Positions 53,077 to 62,538 are shown, counted from the stretch's first letter. The stretch is 64,000 bases of DNA from Curtobacterium flaccumfaciens pv. betae (GCF_026241855.1 NZ_JAPJDC010000001.1:1116001-1180000), one strand, 5' to 3'. Notes: generated by a model not told the origin, from the letters alone. Numbers and translations are program-made.

Positions 53077-53694
53077 ATGACCACCATCGCCGTCGTCTCC
53101 GCCGGACTCTCCGAGCCCAGCTCCACCCGCCTGCTCGCCGACCGTCTGGGCGAGGCCGCCGTGGCGTCGCTCGTCGCCGAGGGCACCCCGGCACACGTCG
53201 TGCACGTCGAACTCCGGCCGCTCGCGCACGAGATCACCGACGCGATGCTCACCGGCTTCGCTGCCCCGGCGCTCTCCGCAGCGATGGCCGCCGTGGTCGA
53301 GGCCGACGCCGTCGTGTTCGTCACGCCGATCTTCACCGCGGGCGTCAGCGGACTGGCGAAGTCGTTCCTGGACGTGCTCGACAAGGACTCGATGGCCGAC
53401 ATGCCCGTCCTGCTCGGTGCCACCGGCGGGACCTCGCGCCACTCGCTCGCGATCGACCACGCCCTGCGGCCCGTCTTCGCGTACCTGCGCGCGGCGATCG
53501 TGCCCACCGGGGTCTTCGCCGCGACCGACGACTGGGGGACCGACGGTGACGCGGCCGCCCTGGAAGGTCGCATCCGCCGGGCCGGAGCCGACCTGGCCTG
53601 GGCGATCCGGGCCTCCAGGCGGGCCCCGCAGGAAGCCGACGCGCTCCCCGCGACCCCGGACTTCGCGAGCCTGCTCGGCGGCCTCGGCCACTGA
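53077..53694 (+). CDS. NAD(P)H-dependent FMN reductase
   Basis: This is a flavodoxin-fold reductase of 205 aa resembling the actinobacterial CE1759-type FMN reductases. The start TTIAVVSAGLSEPSSTRLLA carries the flavin phosphate loop. FVTPIFTAGVSGLAKSFLDV and GATGGTSRHSLA form the flavin site. ATG 53077 has a GGGAAG binding site. Partners (for example a monooxygenase) are not adjacent. Its stop is 18 bp from the convergent cell-wall gene. Confidence 0.82.
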   Translation: MTTIAVVSAGLSEPSSTRLLADRLGEAAVASLVAEGTPAHVVHVELRPLAHEITDAMLTGFAAPALSAAMAAVVEADAVVFVTPIFTAGVSGLAKSFLDVLDKDSMADMPVLLGATGGTSRHSLAIDHALRPVFAYLRAAIVPTGVFAATDDWGTDGDAAALEGRIRRAGADLAWAIRASRRAPQEADALPATPDFASLLGGLGH

Positions 53695-53712
53695 CCGCGG
53701 TCGACCCCTGGC

Positions 53713-54930
53713 TCAGTACCAGTGCGGGTTGACGCTCATCTCGTGACCCCACGCCCCGCAGGGTGAGCCGTAGGCGCTCTTGATGTACGCGAGCCCCCAG
53801 TCGATCTGCGTGTTCGCGTTGGTGCGCCAGTCGGCTCCGGCGACCGCCATCTTCTCGGCCGGGAGCGACTGCGGGATGCCGTAGGCGCCGCTCGAGGAGT
53901 TCAGGGCGTTCGCCCGCCACCCGGACTCCTGCGTCCAGAGCGACACCAGGCACGAGAACTGGTCGGAGCCCCACCCGTACGACCCGAGCGCGCTCCGTGC
54001 GTAGGCCTGTGCGGCCGCGGGGTCCACGGCGACGCCCCCGGTGCTCGGGTAGGACGAGCCGGTGCCGCCGCTGGTCGCGCCGCCGCTGGAAGCGCTGCTG
54101 CCGGCGTTCGCGGCGTTCGTGTTCGCCGCCGCCTCGGCCGCCGCCGCTGCGGCCCGCTTGCGCTGCTGCTCCGCCTTCTGCGCGGCGACCCGCTGGCCGA
54201 GCTCGTACCCGGCCTCCTGCTTCGCGGTGCTGTCCTTGAGCGACGCGAGCTGCGCGTACAGCTCGTCGCTGTGCTGTTCCGTCGACTCGACGGCGGCATC
54301 CGCCGCCTGTTCCGCCGACTTCGCCGCGGCCGAGCGTTCCTCGGCCGCCTGCGCGCGCGTCGCGCGTTCCGTCTCGGCCCGCTCGGCCTGCTCGTGCAGC
54401 GACGACGCCGTGCCGGCCGCGACGGACGCCTCGTCCATGACACCGGACCAGGTCTCCGACAGCTGGTCGAGCGCGCCGAGCTGGTAGAGCAGCTGGTCCG
54501 GGTCCTTCGCGGTCGCGATGCGGGTGGTCATCTGGTTCGTGCTGCCGTCGCGGTACAGGTTCGCGGCCAACTGGCCGGCCCGCTGCTGGGCCCGGTCCGC
54601 CGTCTCGCTCGCGTGCTGCGCCTGGGCCTGGAGGCTCGTGGCGGCCTGGGTGGCCGACGCCAACTCCGACTCGGCCGCGTCCGCCTTCGACGAGGCCACC
54701 AGGGCGGCCTGTGACTTCGCGGCTGCTTCGTCCTGCGCCGACTGCAGCGCGGCCTGCACCTTCTGCACCTCGGCGCGCTTCGCGGTCTCGTTGCCCTTGG
54801 CGCGCTGGACGTCCTGCCACGTGGGGTACTCGGTGGCGTTCGCGGGGGCTGCGGTCAGGGCCGGGGCGACGAGCGCGCCGACGACCACGGCGGCCGCGAC
54901 GAGCACGCCCCGCGAGGGGGTGAAGCGCAT
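53713..54930 (-). CDS. secreted coiled-coil protein with lytic-transglycosylase-like domain
   Basis: The 405-aa protein has a signal peptide (residues 1-32, cleavage near ANA-TE), and a long Ala/Glu/Gln-rich coiled coil of about 240 residues. A Gly/Ser linker and a C-terminal SLT-type domain of about 110 residues follow. That domain has SLWTQESGWRANALN with the catalytic-type Glu, SSGAYGIPQSLP, and WGLAYIKSAYGSP, as in soluble lytic transglycosylases. It probably cleaves peptidoglycan during growth or division. It is convergent with the FMN reductase gene and divergent from pnp. Confidence 0.87.
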   Translation of the reverse strand: MRFTPSRGVLVAAAVVVGALVAPALTAAPANATEYPTWQDVQRAKGNETAKRAEVQKVQAALQSAQDEAAAKSQAALVASSKADAAESELASATQAATSLQAQAQHASETADRAQQRAGQLAANLYRDGSTNQMTTRIATAKDPDQLLYQLGALDQLSETWSGVMDEASVAAGTASSLHEQAERAETERATRAQAAEERSAAAKSAEQAADAAVESTEQHSDELYAQLASLKDSTAKQEAGYELGQRVAAQKAEQQRKRAAAAAAEAAANTNAANAGSSASSGGATSGGTGSSYPSTGGVAVDPAAAQAYARSALGSYGWGSDQFSCLVSLWTQESGWRANALNSSSGAYGIPQSLPAEKMAVAGADWRTNANTQIDWGLAYIKSAYGSPCGAWGHEMSVNPHWY

Positions 54931-55211
54931 GTGGGCAGGCTACCGATGTTCACCAGGAGTCCAGCGAGCCGCGCCGCCGACAGCCTGAGGACTGGTAAAG
55001 TCCATCCTGTCCGAGGACTCATTCCCCGGACGTCACACACAACACTGCGCAGGCCGGGCACGGAGCTGGTCATCGGTGGTGGCTCGCGGGCCGGAACGGT
55101 TTCCCGAGTGCTTCTACTGCTGGCCAGACATGCGTCCGGAACGATCGGCGCGCACGCACCATCGAGTGCCGTCGCCATGGCCTGCCGGAAACACATCAAG
55201 GAGGCGCCCTT

Positions 55212-57491
55212 TTGGAGGGTCCCGAGATCAAGTTCGCCGAAGCCGTCATCGACAACGGCAAGTACGGCAAGCGCACCGTCCGGTTCGAGACCGGTCGGCT
55301 CGCACAGCAGGCCCAGGGCGCGGTCGCCGCGTACCTGGACGAGGAAACGATGCTCCTCTCGGCCACCAGCGCCGGCAAGCACCCGCGTGAGGGCTTCGAC
55401 TTCTTCCCGCTGACCGTCGACGTCGAGGAACGCTCCTACGCCGCCGGCAAGATCCCCGGTTCGTTCTTCCGTCGTGAAGGCCGCCCGTCGACCGAGGCCA
55501 TCCTCGTGTGCCGTCTCATCGACCGGCCGCTGCGTCCGTCGTTCGTCGACGGCCTCCGCAACGAGGTGCAGATCGTCATCACCGTCCTGAGCATCGCTCC
55601 GGACGAGTTCTACGACGCGCTGGCGATCAACGCCGCGTCCGCGTCGACGCAGATCTCCGGTCTGCCGTTCTCCGGCCCGATCGCCGGTGTGCGCCTCGCG
55701 CTCATCGGTGACCAGTGGGTCGCGTTCCCGAAGGCCTCGCAGCTCGCCGACGCCGTGTTCGACCTGACCGTCGCCGGTCGTGTCGTCACGGACGAGGCCG
55801 GCAACGAGGACGTCGCGATCATGATGGTCGAGGCCGAAGCCACCGAGCACGCCTGGGACCTCATCCAGGGCGGGGCCACCAAGCCCGACGAGGCCATCGT
55901 CGCCCAGGGTCTCGAGGCGGCGAAGCCGTTCCTCAAGTCCCTCGTCGACGCGCAGGCCAAGCTCGCCACGCAGTCGGCCAAGGAGATCCAGGACTTCCCG
56001 GTCTTCCCGCCCTACGCGCCCGAGGTCTACTCGGCTGTCGAGGCACTCGCGCTCTCCGAGCTCGGCGACGTCTACAAGATCGCTGCCAAGACCGAGCGTC
56101 AGGACGCCGACGACGCGCTCAAGTCGCGCGTCAAGGCCGCCATCGCGGAGCAGGTCACCGCGGGCTCGCTGCCCGAGGTCGCCAACTCGCAGGTCAGCGC
56201 CGCCTACAAGTCGGTCACGAAGAAGGTCGTCCGCGGCCGCATCCTGACCGAGCAGATCCGCATGGACGGCCGCGGCCTCGCCGACATCCGTCCGCTCGAC
56301 GCCGAGGTCGCCGTGATCCCGCGCGTCCACGGTTCGGCGATCTTCCAGCGCGGCGAGACGCAGATCCTCGGCGTCACCACGCTGAACATGCTCAAGATGG
56401 AGCAGCAGATCGACTCGCTGTCGCCCGTCACGAAGAAGCGCTACCTGCACCACTACAACTTCCCGCCCTACTCGACCGGTGAGACCGGCCGTGTGGGTTC
56501 GCCGAAGCGTCGCGAGATCGGGCACGGCTTCCTCGCCGAGCGCGCCCTCGTGCCGGTGCTGCCGTCGCGCGACGAGTTCCCCTACGCCATCCGTCAGGTC
56601 TCCGAAGCGCTCAGCTCCAACGGCTCGACCTCGATGGGTTCCGTCTGCGCCTCGACCCTCTCGCTGCTCAACGCCGGTGTGCCCCTCAAGGCCCCGGTCG
56701 CCGGCATCGCGATGGGCCTGGTCTCCGACACCGTCGACGGTCAGACCCGCTACGCGGCCCTGACCGACATCCTCGGCGCGGAAGACGCCCTCGGCGACAT
56801 GGACTTCAAGGTCGCCGGTACCTCGGAGTTCGTCACCGCGATCCAGCTCGACACCAAGCTCGACGGCATCCCGTCGACGGTGCTCGACGCGGCGCTCAAG
56901 CAGGCCAAGGAGGCCCGCTCGGCCATCCTCGGTGTGCTGAACGAGGCCATCGACGCCCCCGACGAGATGGCGGACACCGCTCCTCGCGTCATCTCGGTGC
57001 AGATCCCCGTCGACAAGATCGGCGAGCTGATCGGCCCGAAGGGCAAGACGATCAACGGCATCCAGGACACCACCGGTGCCGACATCTCGATCGAGGACAA
57101 CGGCACCGTCTACATCGGCGCCGTCGACGGTCCGTCGGCCGAGGCCGCTCGTGCCCAGGTCAACGCGATCGCCAACCCGACCAACCCGGAGATCGGGGAC
57201 CAGTTCCTCGGCACCGTCGTGAAGATCGCCACCTTCGGCGCCTTCGTGTCGCTGCTCCCGGGCCGTGACGGTCTGCTCCACGTCTCCGAGGTGCGCAAGC
57301 TCGCCGGTGGCAAGCGTGTCGAGAACGTCGAGGACGTCCTGGGCGTCGGCCAGAAGGTCCTGGTCGAGGTCACCAAGGTGGACGACCGCGGCAAGCTGTC
57401 GCTCGCGCCGGTCGTGGCCGACGAGACCGAGGGTGACTCCACCTCGGCCGAGACGGTCCGCGCCCACGCCGAGGACCCGGCCGAGGGCTGA
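55212..57491 (+). CDS. pnp: polyribonucleotide nucleotidyltransferase (PNPase)
   Basis: This is a trimeric phosphorolytic 3'-5' exoribonuclease of 759 aa. It has two RNase PH domains (about 12-150 and 345-560, with FSREGRPST-like [14 protein letters not shown] and [12 protein letters not shown]), a KH domain near 595-660 ([12 protein letters not shown]) and a C-terminal S1 domain ([21 protein letters not shown]). A TTG start at 55212 is chosen for the strong AAGGAGG at 55198-55204. A TAAAGT hexamer at 54996-55001 implies a leader of about 200 nt, which could host the known PNPase autoregulation (inference). 54931-55211 holds no gene. Confidence 0.97.
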   Translation: MEGPEIKFAEAVIDNGKYGKRTVRFETGRLAQQAQGAVAAYLDEETMLLSATSAGKHPREGFDFFPLTVDVEERSYAAGKIPGSFFRREGRPSTEAILVCRLIDRPLRPSFVDGLRNEVQIVITVLSIAPDEFYDALAINAASASTQISGLPFSGPIAGVRLALIGDQWVAFPKASQLADAVFDLTVAGRVVTDEAGNEDVAIMMVEAEATEHAWDLIQGGATKPDEAIVAQGLEAAKPFLKSLVDAQAKLATQSAKEIQDFPVFPPYAPEVYSAVEALALSELGDVYKIAAKTERQDADDALKSRVKAAIAEQVTAGSLPEVANSQVSAAYKSVTKKVVRGRILTEQIRMDGRGLADIRPLDAEVAVIPRVHGSAIFQRGETQILGVTTLNMLKMEQQIDSLSPVTKKRYLHHYNFPPYSTGETGRVGSPKRREIGHGFLAERALVPVLPSRDEFPYAIRQVSEALSSNGSTSMGSVCASTLSLLNAGVPLKAPVAGIAMGLVSDTVDGQTRYAALTDILGAEDALGDMDFKVAGTSEFVTAIQLDTKLDGIPSTVLDAALKQAKEARSAILGVLNEAIDAPDEMADTAPRVISVQIPVDKIGELIGPKGKTINGIQDTTGADISIEDNGTVYIGAVDGPSAEAARAQVNAIANPTNPEIGDQFLGTVVKIATFGAFVSLLPGRDGLLHVSEVRKLAGGKRVENVEDVLGVGQKVLVEVTKVDDRGKLSLAPVVADETEGDSTSAETVRAHAEDPAEG

Positions 57492-57513
57492 TCCTCCTCC
57501 GCGTCCTGACGCA

Positions 57514-57551
57514 CGAACGGCCGCCGTCCCTTCCGGGGCGGCGGCCGTTCG
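57514..57551 (+). terminator. hairpin terminator after pnp
   Basis: CGAACGGCCGCCG (57514-57526) and CGGCGGCCGTTCG (57539-57551) pair perfectly around a 12-base loop. No T-run follows, so the stem may act as a Rho-independent-like or RNA-protecting structure. Confidence 0.7.
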
Positions 57552-57588
57552 CCGTTGCGGGGCGTGTGTGCGTGTTGGCCGCGCGTGC

Positions 57589-57648
57589 TTTCGCGGCCGG
57601 CGACACCTCACGGGCACGGCGCCGCGTGAACTGTCGCTGTGCGCGAAA
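57589..57648. repeat. 60-nt palindromic element, family C copy 2
   Basis: It begins with TTTCGCGGCCGGCGACACCTC and ends with CTGTCGCTGTGCGCGAAA (shown in pieces). Its length equals the element at 32958-33017, with which it shares TTTCGC, GCGACACCTCACG, CGTGA, TGTCGCT and GCGCGAAA in order. It lies between convergent genes, after the pnp terminator. Confidence 0.78.
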
Positions 57649-57674
57649 GACCGCCGCGCCGTGCCACGTGCCGG

Positions 57675-58202
57675 TCAGGCCGCGGGGGTCTCCTGCGTGC
57701 CCATGAGCTGCGCGCGCCCGAGCAGGTGCCCACGGAGCATGAAGCCCACGACCGCGGGGGTCGCGTCGGCGGGGACCTCGAGCACGGGGACGTCGAGGGC
57801 GCTCAGCGTGAAGAAGTAGCGGTGCACACCGTGACCCGCGGGCGGAGCGGCCCCGAGGAACGTGTCCGTGCCGAACTCGTTGCGGCGACGGAGCGCCTCG
57901 GCGGGCAGCAGGGCGTCATCGGTACCGGCGCCGGCGGGGAGCGAGGTCGCCGAGCCCGGGATGTCGGTCAGGCTCCAGTGCCAGAAGCCGGAGCCGGTCG
58001 GGGCATCGGGGTCGTAGACGGTCAGGACGAAGCTCTTCGTGCCCTCGGGTGCGTCCGACCACTCGAGTGCGGGGGAGCGGTCCTCACCGCCGACGTCGGA
58101 GCCGCGTGCCGAGGTGGGCAGCTCGCCTCCGTCGGTGAAGTCGGGGCTCGTCAGGGTGAAGGACGGGACGTCGGGCAGGTTCCAGTTGGGGTCGTTGGCC
58201 AT
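57675..58202 (-). CDS. YbhB/YbcL family PEBP protein
   Basis: This is a phosphatidylethanolamine-binding-protein-like (Raf kinase inhibitor-like) protein of 175 aa. Ligand-pocket motifs are SPALEWSDAPEGTKSFVLTVYDPDAP, FWHWSLTDIP and HRYFFTLSALD. There is no signal peptide. Its role in bacteria is unclear. ATG 58202 gives the MANDPNWN start. It lies between pnp and a TetR regulator gene, on the minus strand. Confidence 0.9.
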   Translation of the reverse strand: MANDPNWNLPDVPSFTLTSPDFTDGGELPTSARGSDVGGEDRSPALEWSDAPEGTKSFVLTVYDPDAPTGSGFWHWSLTDIPGSATSLPAGAGTDDALLPAEALRRRNEFGTDTFLGAAPPAGHGVHRYFFTLSALDVPVLEVPADATPAVVGFMLRGHLLGRAQLMGTQETPAA

Positions 58203-58271
58203 GCCCCAAGCCAACACCCGCCGGCTCGGGCTGCGCTCGGTGCGCGCGCGGGGCTGTGGGAGTTCGCACGC

Positions 58272-58314
58272 GACGGCCTGGAGGCACGGTGCGGGCCCGT
58301 CACGGGCCTCCCGT
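58272..58314. repeat. GGAGGC-core palindrome (family D)
   Basis: GACGGCCTGGAGGCACGG faces CACGGGCCTCCCGTC over 43 bases in the gap between the TetR and PEBP genes. Confidence 0.72.
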
Positions 58315-58372
58315 CCGATGGCGGTCGCCTCGACCGCCCCGCCGGAGCGACAGCGTCGGCGACAGCCGGGCG

Positions 58373-59020
58373 TCAGCCCGCGAGCACCCGGTCGACCACG
58401 CGGTTGAGCGCAGCGGTGGCGGCGATCGCGTCACCGGCGTACGCGCCGGCCATCGCACCGTCGCGCGCGAGCATGAGCTCGTCGGCACCGTCCCCGGGAA
58501 GGGGATGTCCGGCCTCCTGCAGCAGGGTCGCCAGTCGTTCGGTGTACCAGTCGCGGTGCACGGCGACGACCTGGCGGACCGGGTCGCGCGGGTCGTGGTA
58601 CTCGGCGGCGGCGTGCAGGAACGCACAGCCGCGGAACGCCGGGTCGTTGACGTCGTCGGCCAGTGCGGCGACCCACGCACGGACGGCCCGGTCGGGGGAG
58701 CCGGCGTCGGCGATCAGCTGCTCCATCCGCTCCTGCACGCGCTCGTGCTGGGTGCGGATGTAGGCGAGGATCAGGTTGTCCTTCGACCCGTAGTGCTTGT
58801 AGAACGTCGCCTTCGTGACGCTCGCCTCGGAGATGAGGCGGTCGACGCCGACGCCGTGGATGCCCTCTTCGTAGAAGAGCCGCGTGGCGGTCTCGAGGAC
58901 GCGGACCTTCGCGCCGCCGGAGCGGGGAGTCGGGGGGACGCTCGACCCGTCCGGCGACGCGAGGTTCGTGCTCGGGCCGGGGAGACGCTGGACGGCCGGT
59001 TGGGGGGAATCGACCGTCAC
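58373..59020 (-). CDS. TetR family transcriptional regulator
   Basis: The protein has 215 aa. After about 37 polar residues comes the helix-turn-helix: VDRLISEASVTKATFYKHYGSKDNLILAYI (in two blocks). The C-terminal ligand domain has Cys145-type residue FRGCAFLHAAAEYHD and is otherwise of the TetR_C kind seen in small-molecule sensors. Its likely operator is the palindrome at 59159-59184 (see below). Whether it controls the divergent M16 peptidase gene, itself, or the PEBP gene downstream is not settled. The GTG start at 59020 is uncertain. Confidence 0.88.
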   Translation of the reverse strand: MTVDSPQPAVQRLPGPSTNLASPDGSSVPPTPRSGGAKVRVLETATRLFYEEGIHGVGVDRLISEASVTKATFYKHYGSKDNLILAYIRTQHERVQERMEQLIADAGSPDRAVRAWVAALADDVNDPAFRGCAFLHAAAEYHDPRDPVRQVVAVHRDWYTERLATLLQEAGHPLPGDGADELMLARDGAMAGAYAGDAIAATAALNRVVDRVLAG

Positions 59021-59100
59021 AGCGTGTACTCCTCGGACTCATCGGCTCCGCGACCGGAGTGGGGGGGACTCGGTGGTCGCGCAGGACTGATGTCCCGAGC

Positions 59101-59184
59101 CGCCGGATCGGAACTTAGGGGGGCTTTCGATCCGGCGTGGCCAACAGTAGCACAAGGAGGACAGACAGACGAGTCGGTCTGTCC
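59101..59184. promoter_or_regulatory. two palindromes upstream of tetR and the M16 gene (candidate operator)
   Basis: 59159-59184 reads GGACAGAC-10 bases-GTCTGTCC with an inner GAC...GTC, a shape typical of TetR-family operators. A second palindrome has arms CGCCGGATCG (59101-59110) and CGATCCGGCG (59128-59137). They lie between divergent starts at 59020 and 59273, where the TetR protein would be expected to bind. The rest of this 252-bp gap shows no gene. Confidence 0.6.
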
Positions 59185-59272
59185 ACATTTTCTGTACCCC
59201 ACTTCGAGTGGCACGCGACCGAGACCGGGAAACTGGGCAGGAGGCATCGACGGATCAGTAGGCTCGTCTGCG

Positions 59273-60607
59273 ATGAACCAGCCAGTGCCACTGCCGCTCG
59301 GGGCCCCGGACACGTCGTTCCTGACGTCCGGCGGGGCCTTCGTCCGTCGCACCGTGCTGCCCTCGGGTGTCCGTGTGCTGACCGAGGCGGTGCCGGGTGC
59401 CGCGTCGACGAGCATCGGGTTCTGGGTCGGCGTCGGTTCGCGTGACGAGCGCGACGGGCAGTTCGGGTCGACCCACTTCCTCGAACACCTGCTCTTCAAG
59501 GGCACCGAGACCCGATCGGCGCTCGACATCGCCATCGCGTTCGACTCGGTCGGCGGTGAGCACAACGCTGCGACCGCCAAGGAGTACACCTGCTACTACG
59601 CACGGGTCCGGGACACCGACGTCCCGATGGCCGTGAACGTCATCGGTGACATGGTCACCGGCTCGGTGCTCGAACCAGACGCCTTCGCCGTCGAGCGCGG
59701 GGTCATCCTCGAAGAACTCGCGATGGCCGCCGACGACCCGGCCGACGTCGCGGGCGAGGCGTTCTTCGCCGCGGCCTTCGGTGGACACCCCCTCGGCCGT
59801 CCCATCGGCGGGACCCCGGACAGCATCCGTGCAGTCCAGCGCGACGAGGTGCTGGCCCACTACCGCGAGCACTACGCACCGAACGGCATCGTCGTGACCG
59901 CCGCCGGTGCCGTCGACCACGACCGGTTCTGCGAACTCGTCGCCGGCGTCTTCCACGACGCCCCCGATGCCGAGCCGCTGCCACGCCGCACGCCCGAGAC
60001 CGTGGCCGACCCGGTCGAGGCGAAGCTGTCCGTGGTGCACCGCCCGACCGAGCAGGTCAGCATGCTCCGCGGCTCGCAGGGCCTCGACCTGCGCGACGAC
60101 CGCCGTCCCTCGCTCAGCGTCCTGAACGCCGTGCTCGGTGGCGGCATGAGCTCGCGCCTGTTCCAGGAGGTCCGCGAGCGCCGCGGTCTGGCCTACGCGG
60201 TGTCGTCGTTCGCCCCCGCGTACCTGGACAACGGCGCCTTCGGTGTCTACGCCGGGTGCGCGCCGGACAACGTCGCCGGAGTCATCGACATCGTCGACGC
60301 CGAGTTCCGCCGGATGGTCGACCACGGCATCACCGACGACGAGCTCCGACGAGCCAAGGGCCAGATCGAGGGCGCGCTGACGCTCTCGCTCGAGGACTCC
60401 GACGCCCGCATGACCCGGCTCGGCCGTTCCGAGCTCGGCACCGGCGAGTACACCGACCTGTCGACGGCGCTCGAGCGTGTCGACGGTGTCACGACCGACG
60501 GCGTGCTCGAACTCGCGCGCGACCTGCTGACCCGGCCGACGATCACCTCGGTCGTCGGTGCCGTGCAGCAGGACGAACTCGCCGCGGCCATCGGGATCGG
60601 CAGCTGA
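59273..60607 (+). CDS. M16 family zinc peptidase
   Basis: This is an insulinase-like / mitochondrial-processing-like metallopeptidase of 444 aa. The inverted zinc motif HFLEH is in STHFLEHLLFKGT, with the distal Glu in VILEELAMA. The C-terminal half has RRGLAYAVSSFAPAY, the substrate-binding R/Y motif. It is thought to degrade peptides in the cytosol. ATG 59273 is 8 bases after TAGGCT (59259-59264). pnp followed by this peptidase is a common actinobacterial order, here broken by PEBP and tetR. Confidence 0.93.
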   Translation: MNQPVPLPLGAPDTSFLTSGGAFVRRTVLPSGVRVLTEAVPGAASTSIGFWVGVGSRDERDGQFGSTHFLEHLLFKGTETRSALDIAIAFDSVGGEHNAATAKEYTCYYARVRDTDVPMAVNVIGDMVTGSVLEPDAFAVERGVILEELAMAADDPADVAGEAFFAAAFGGHPLGRPIGGTPDSIRAVQRDEVLAHYREHYAPNGIVVTAAGAVDHDRFCELVAGVFHDAPDAEPLPRRTPETVADPVEAKLSVVHRPTEQVSMLRGSQGLDLRDDRRPSLSVLNAVLGGGMSSRLFQEVRERRGLAYAVSSFAPAYLDNGAFGVYAGCAPDNVAGVIDIVDAEFRRMVDHGITDDELRRAKGQIEGALTLSLEDSDARMTRLGRSELGTGEYTDLSTALERVDGVTTDGVLELARDLLTRPTITSVVGAVQQDELAAAIGIGS

Positions 60608-60615
60608 GCACGGAC

Positions 60616-61218
60616 ATGTCGCACTACCTGTACCTCGTCCGGCACGGCGAACACCAGGACGCCGAACACGGCCTGCGGGACGGCAAGCTCTCCGAACGCG
60701 GCAAGCGTCAGGCGACCCTGATCGCGGACCGTCTCGGCGGCGTGCCCTTCGACGGCGTGTACCACTCGCCGCTCGAGGCCCCCAGTGAGACCGCCGCGTT
60801 CCTGTCGCAGCGGCTGCCGTCGATCCAGCCCGAGCCCTCGACCCTGCTGTTCGACTGCATCCCCTCGGGCCCGACCCCGGACATGCCGCACGCCTACCAG
60901 GGCTGGTACGGCGGCATCACCGAAGAGGAGATCGTCGCCGGGCAGGCCCAGATGGGCGACGCCGTGTCGGAGTGGTTCACCCCGGCGCGCGAGGACCGGC
61001 ACGACCTGCTGATCACCCACAACGCCGTGATCGGCTGGTTCGTGCGTGAGGCGTTCCAGGCCCCCGAGTGGCGCTGGATGGGCACGAACGTCGCCCACAC
61101 CGCGCTCACGATCATCCGGATCCGGTCGGCGAAGCCCGCCGAGGTCGTCACGCTGAACGACCTGGCCCACCTGCCGGTGGAGCTGCGCACGGGCCTGCCG
61201 GTCGACCAGCCCGTCTAG
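60616..61218 (+). CDS. histidine phosphatase family protein
   Basis: This is a phosphoglycerate-mutase-like phosphatase of 200 aa. LVRHGEHQ near residue 7 carries the nucleophile His and the RHG motif, and LLITHNAVIGWF gives the second His. The substrate is unknown. It starts 8 bp after the M16 gene and is probably co-transcribed with it. It is convergent with a GNAT gene. Confidence 0.88.
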   Translation: MSHYLYLVRHGEHQDAEHGLRDGKLSERGKRQATLIADRLGGVPFDGVYHSPLEAPSETAAFLSQRLPSIQPEPSTLLFDCIPSGPTPDMPHAYQGWYGGITEEEIVAGQAQMGDAVSEWFTPAREDRHDLLITHNAVIGWFVREAFQAPEWRWMGTNVAHTALTIIRIRSAKPAEVVTLNDLAHLPVELRTGLPVDQPV

Positions 61219-61270
61219 CGGCTGTCCGTCCGGTCCGCGGCGGCGGGGCGGACGGGAGGCCCGTGGCGGC

Positions 61271-61762
61271 TCAGACGATCGGCTTGCGGTACCAGGCGGT
61301 GGCGTTCGGGTTGTCGTTGAACGGCTCGACCCGCTGGTACCCGCGGCCGCGGTACATCGCGCCCGCCGCCACGAGCGAGTCGTTCGTGTCGAGGACGATG
61401 CTCGTCGCACCCAGGTCGGCCCCGGCCCGCTCGAGCAGGTCCATCACGGCCGTCGCCACGCCCGTGCCGCGCCCGGCCGGCGCCACGAAGACGTGCTTGA
61501 CCTCGAACCGGACGTCGACGGCACCGGTCGCGTCGACCTCGTCCGCGATCCGACGGAGGCCGCCACAGCCGACCGCGACGCCGTCGTGGTACGCCACGGC
61601 GAACACCCCGTTCGGCGGCGTGAACTCGGCTGCGGGGGTGCGCTTCCGCGAGTACGTGCCCTGCGCGCTCGGGAACGTCGCCTCGCGCTCGTCCAGGTAC
61701 GCATCGAGCAGCGCGTCGACCTCGGGCAGATCGGCCGGCACGGTCCTGACCTCGACTGACAT
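61271..61762 (-). CDS. GNAT family N-acetyltransferase
   Basis: This is a 163-aa acetyltransferase. The acetyl-CoA loop is VFVAPAGRGTGVATAVM (R/Q-x-x-G-x-G/A), and YRGRGYQRVEPFNDNP is the usual C-terminal strand-helix. The substrate is not predictable. It is divergent from dapB with 23 bp between starts. Confidence 0.87.
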   Translation of the reverse strand: MSVEVRTVPADLPEVDALLDAYLDEREATFPSAQGTYSRKRTPAAEFTPPNGVFAVAYHDGVAVGCGGLRRIADEVDATGAVDVRFEVKHVFVAPAGRGTGVATAVMDLLERAGADLGATSIVLDTNDSLVAAGAMYRGRGYQRVEPFNDNPNATAWYRKPIV

Positions 61763-61785
61763 GCGTCGATCCTAGGATGGACCGC

Positions 61786-62532
61786 ATGGTCACTCCCGTC
61801 GCCGTCGTCGGCGCCACCGGTCGTCTCGGGGGCCTCGTGGCGTCCGTCGTCGAGGAAATCCCGGAGTTCGAGCTCGTCGCCCGCCTGTCGTCGAAGGACG
61901 GCGCGCACGAGGCGCCGCCGTCGGTCTTCGGCGGCGCGGCCCTGGTGGTCGACGTGACGGTGCCGTCGCTCAGCCCGGCGATCGTGGAGAACGCCCTCTC
62001 GAGCGGCGCGAACGTGCTCGTCGGCACCTCCGGCTGGTCGCTCGACCGGCTCGCCAAGCTCCGCACCGGGCTGCAGGAACGCCCGGACCAGGGGGTGCTC
62101 GTGGTCCCGAACTTCTCGATCGGCTCCGTGCTCGGCACGCACCTGGCGACGATCGCGGCCCCGTGGTTCCCCGCCGCCGAGATCGTCGAGACCCACCACG
62201 CCGGCAAGATCGACTCGCCCTCGGGCACCGCGGTGCGCACCGCCGAGCTGATGGCCGACGCGCGGCGCGAGGTCGGTCCCGTGGACGCCCCGCACGTCGA
62301 CCAGCGCGCCCGCGGCCAGCAGGTCGCCAGCGTGCCCATCCACTCGCTCCGGCTCCCCGGGGTGAAGGCCGTGCAGGACGTGGTGCTGAGCGGCCCCGGC
62401 GAGACGCTGACGATCCGGCACGACACCAACGACGACGTCGCCTACGTCGCGGGCATCCGTGCGGCGCTGGCGAACGTGGTGTCGGCGCGGGGCCTCACCG
62501 TGGGCCTCGGCAGCGTCCTCGGGATCGGCTGA
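61786..62532 (+). CDS. dapB: 4-hydroxy-tetrahydrodipicolinate reductase
   Basis: The enzyme reduces hydroxy-tetrahydrodipicolinate with NAD(P)H in lysine and diaminopimelate synthesis (248 aa). It has the N-terminal nucleotide loop VAVVGATGRLGG and the signature THHAGKIDSPSGTA with catalytic-type His and Lys141. ATG 61786 comes 7 bases after TAGGAT (61773-61778), so a leaderless message is likely. The ATG at 61777 lies inside that hexamer and is rejected. The following membrane/TPR gene is 6 bp away. Confidence 0.94.
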   Translation: MVTPVAVVGATGRLGGLVASVVEEIPEFELVARLSSKDGAHEAPPSVFGGAALVVDVTVPSLSPAIVENALSSGANVLVGTSGWSLDRLAKLRTGLQERPDQGVLVVPNFSIGSVLGTHLATIAAPWFPAAEIVETHHAGKIDSPSGTAVRTAELMADARREVGPVDAPHVDQRARGQQVASVPIHSLRLPGVKAVQDVVLSGPGETLTIRHDTNDDVAYVAGIRAALANVVSARGLTVGLGSVLGIG

Positions 62533-62538
62533 GGCGTC

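Noticed and set aside
54855..57617. 920-codon open frame antisense to pnp
   Set aside because: PNPase is complete on the plus strand, and the antisense frame runs past the gene ends into intergenic DNA.
61777..61785. Upstream ATG as the dapB start
   Set aside because: It lies inside the TAGGAT hexamer, so it would not be on the transcript. ATG 61786 gives the family N-terminus.
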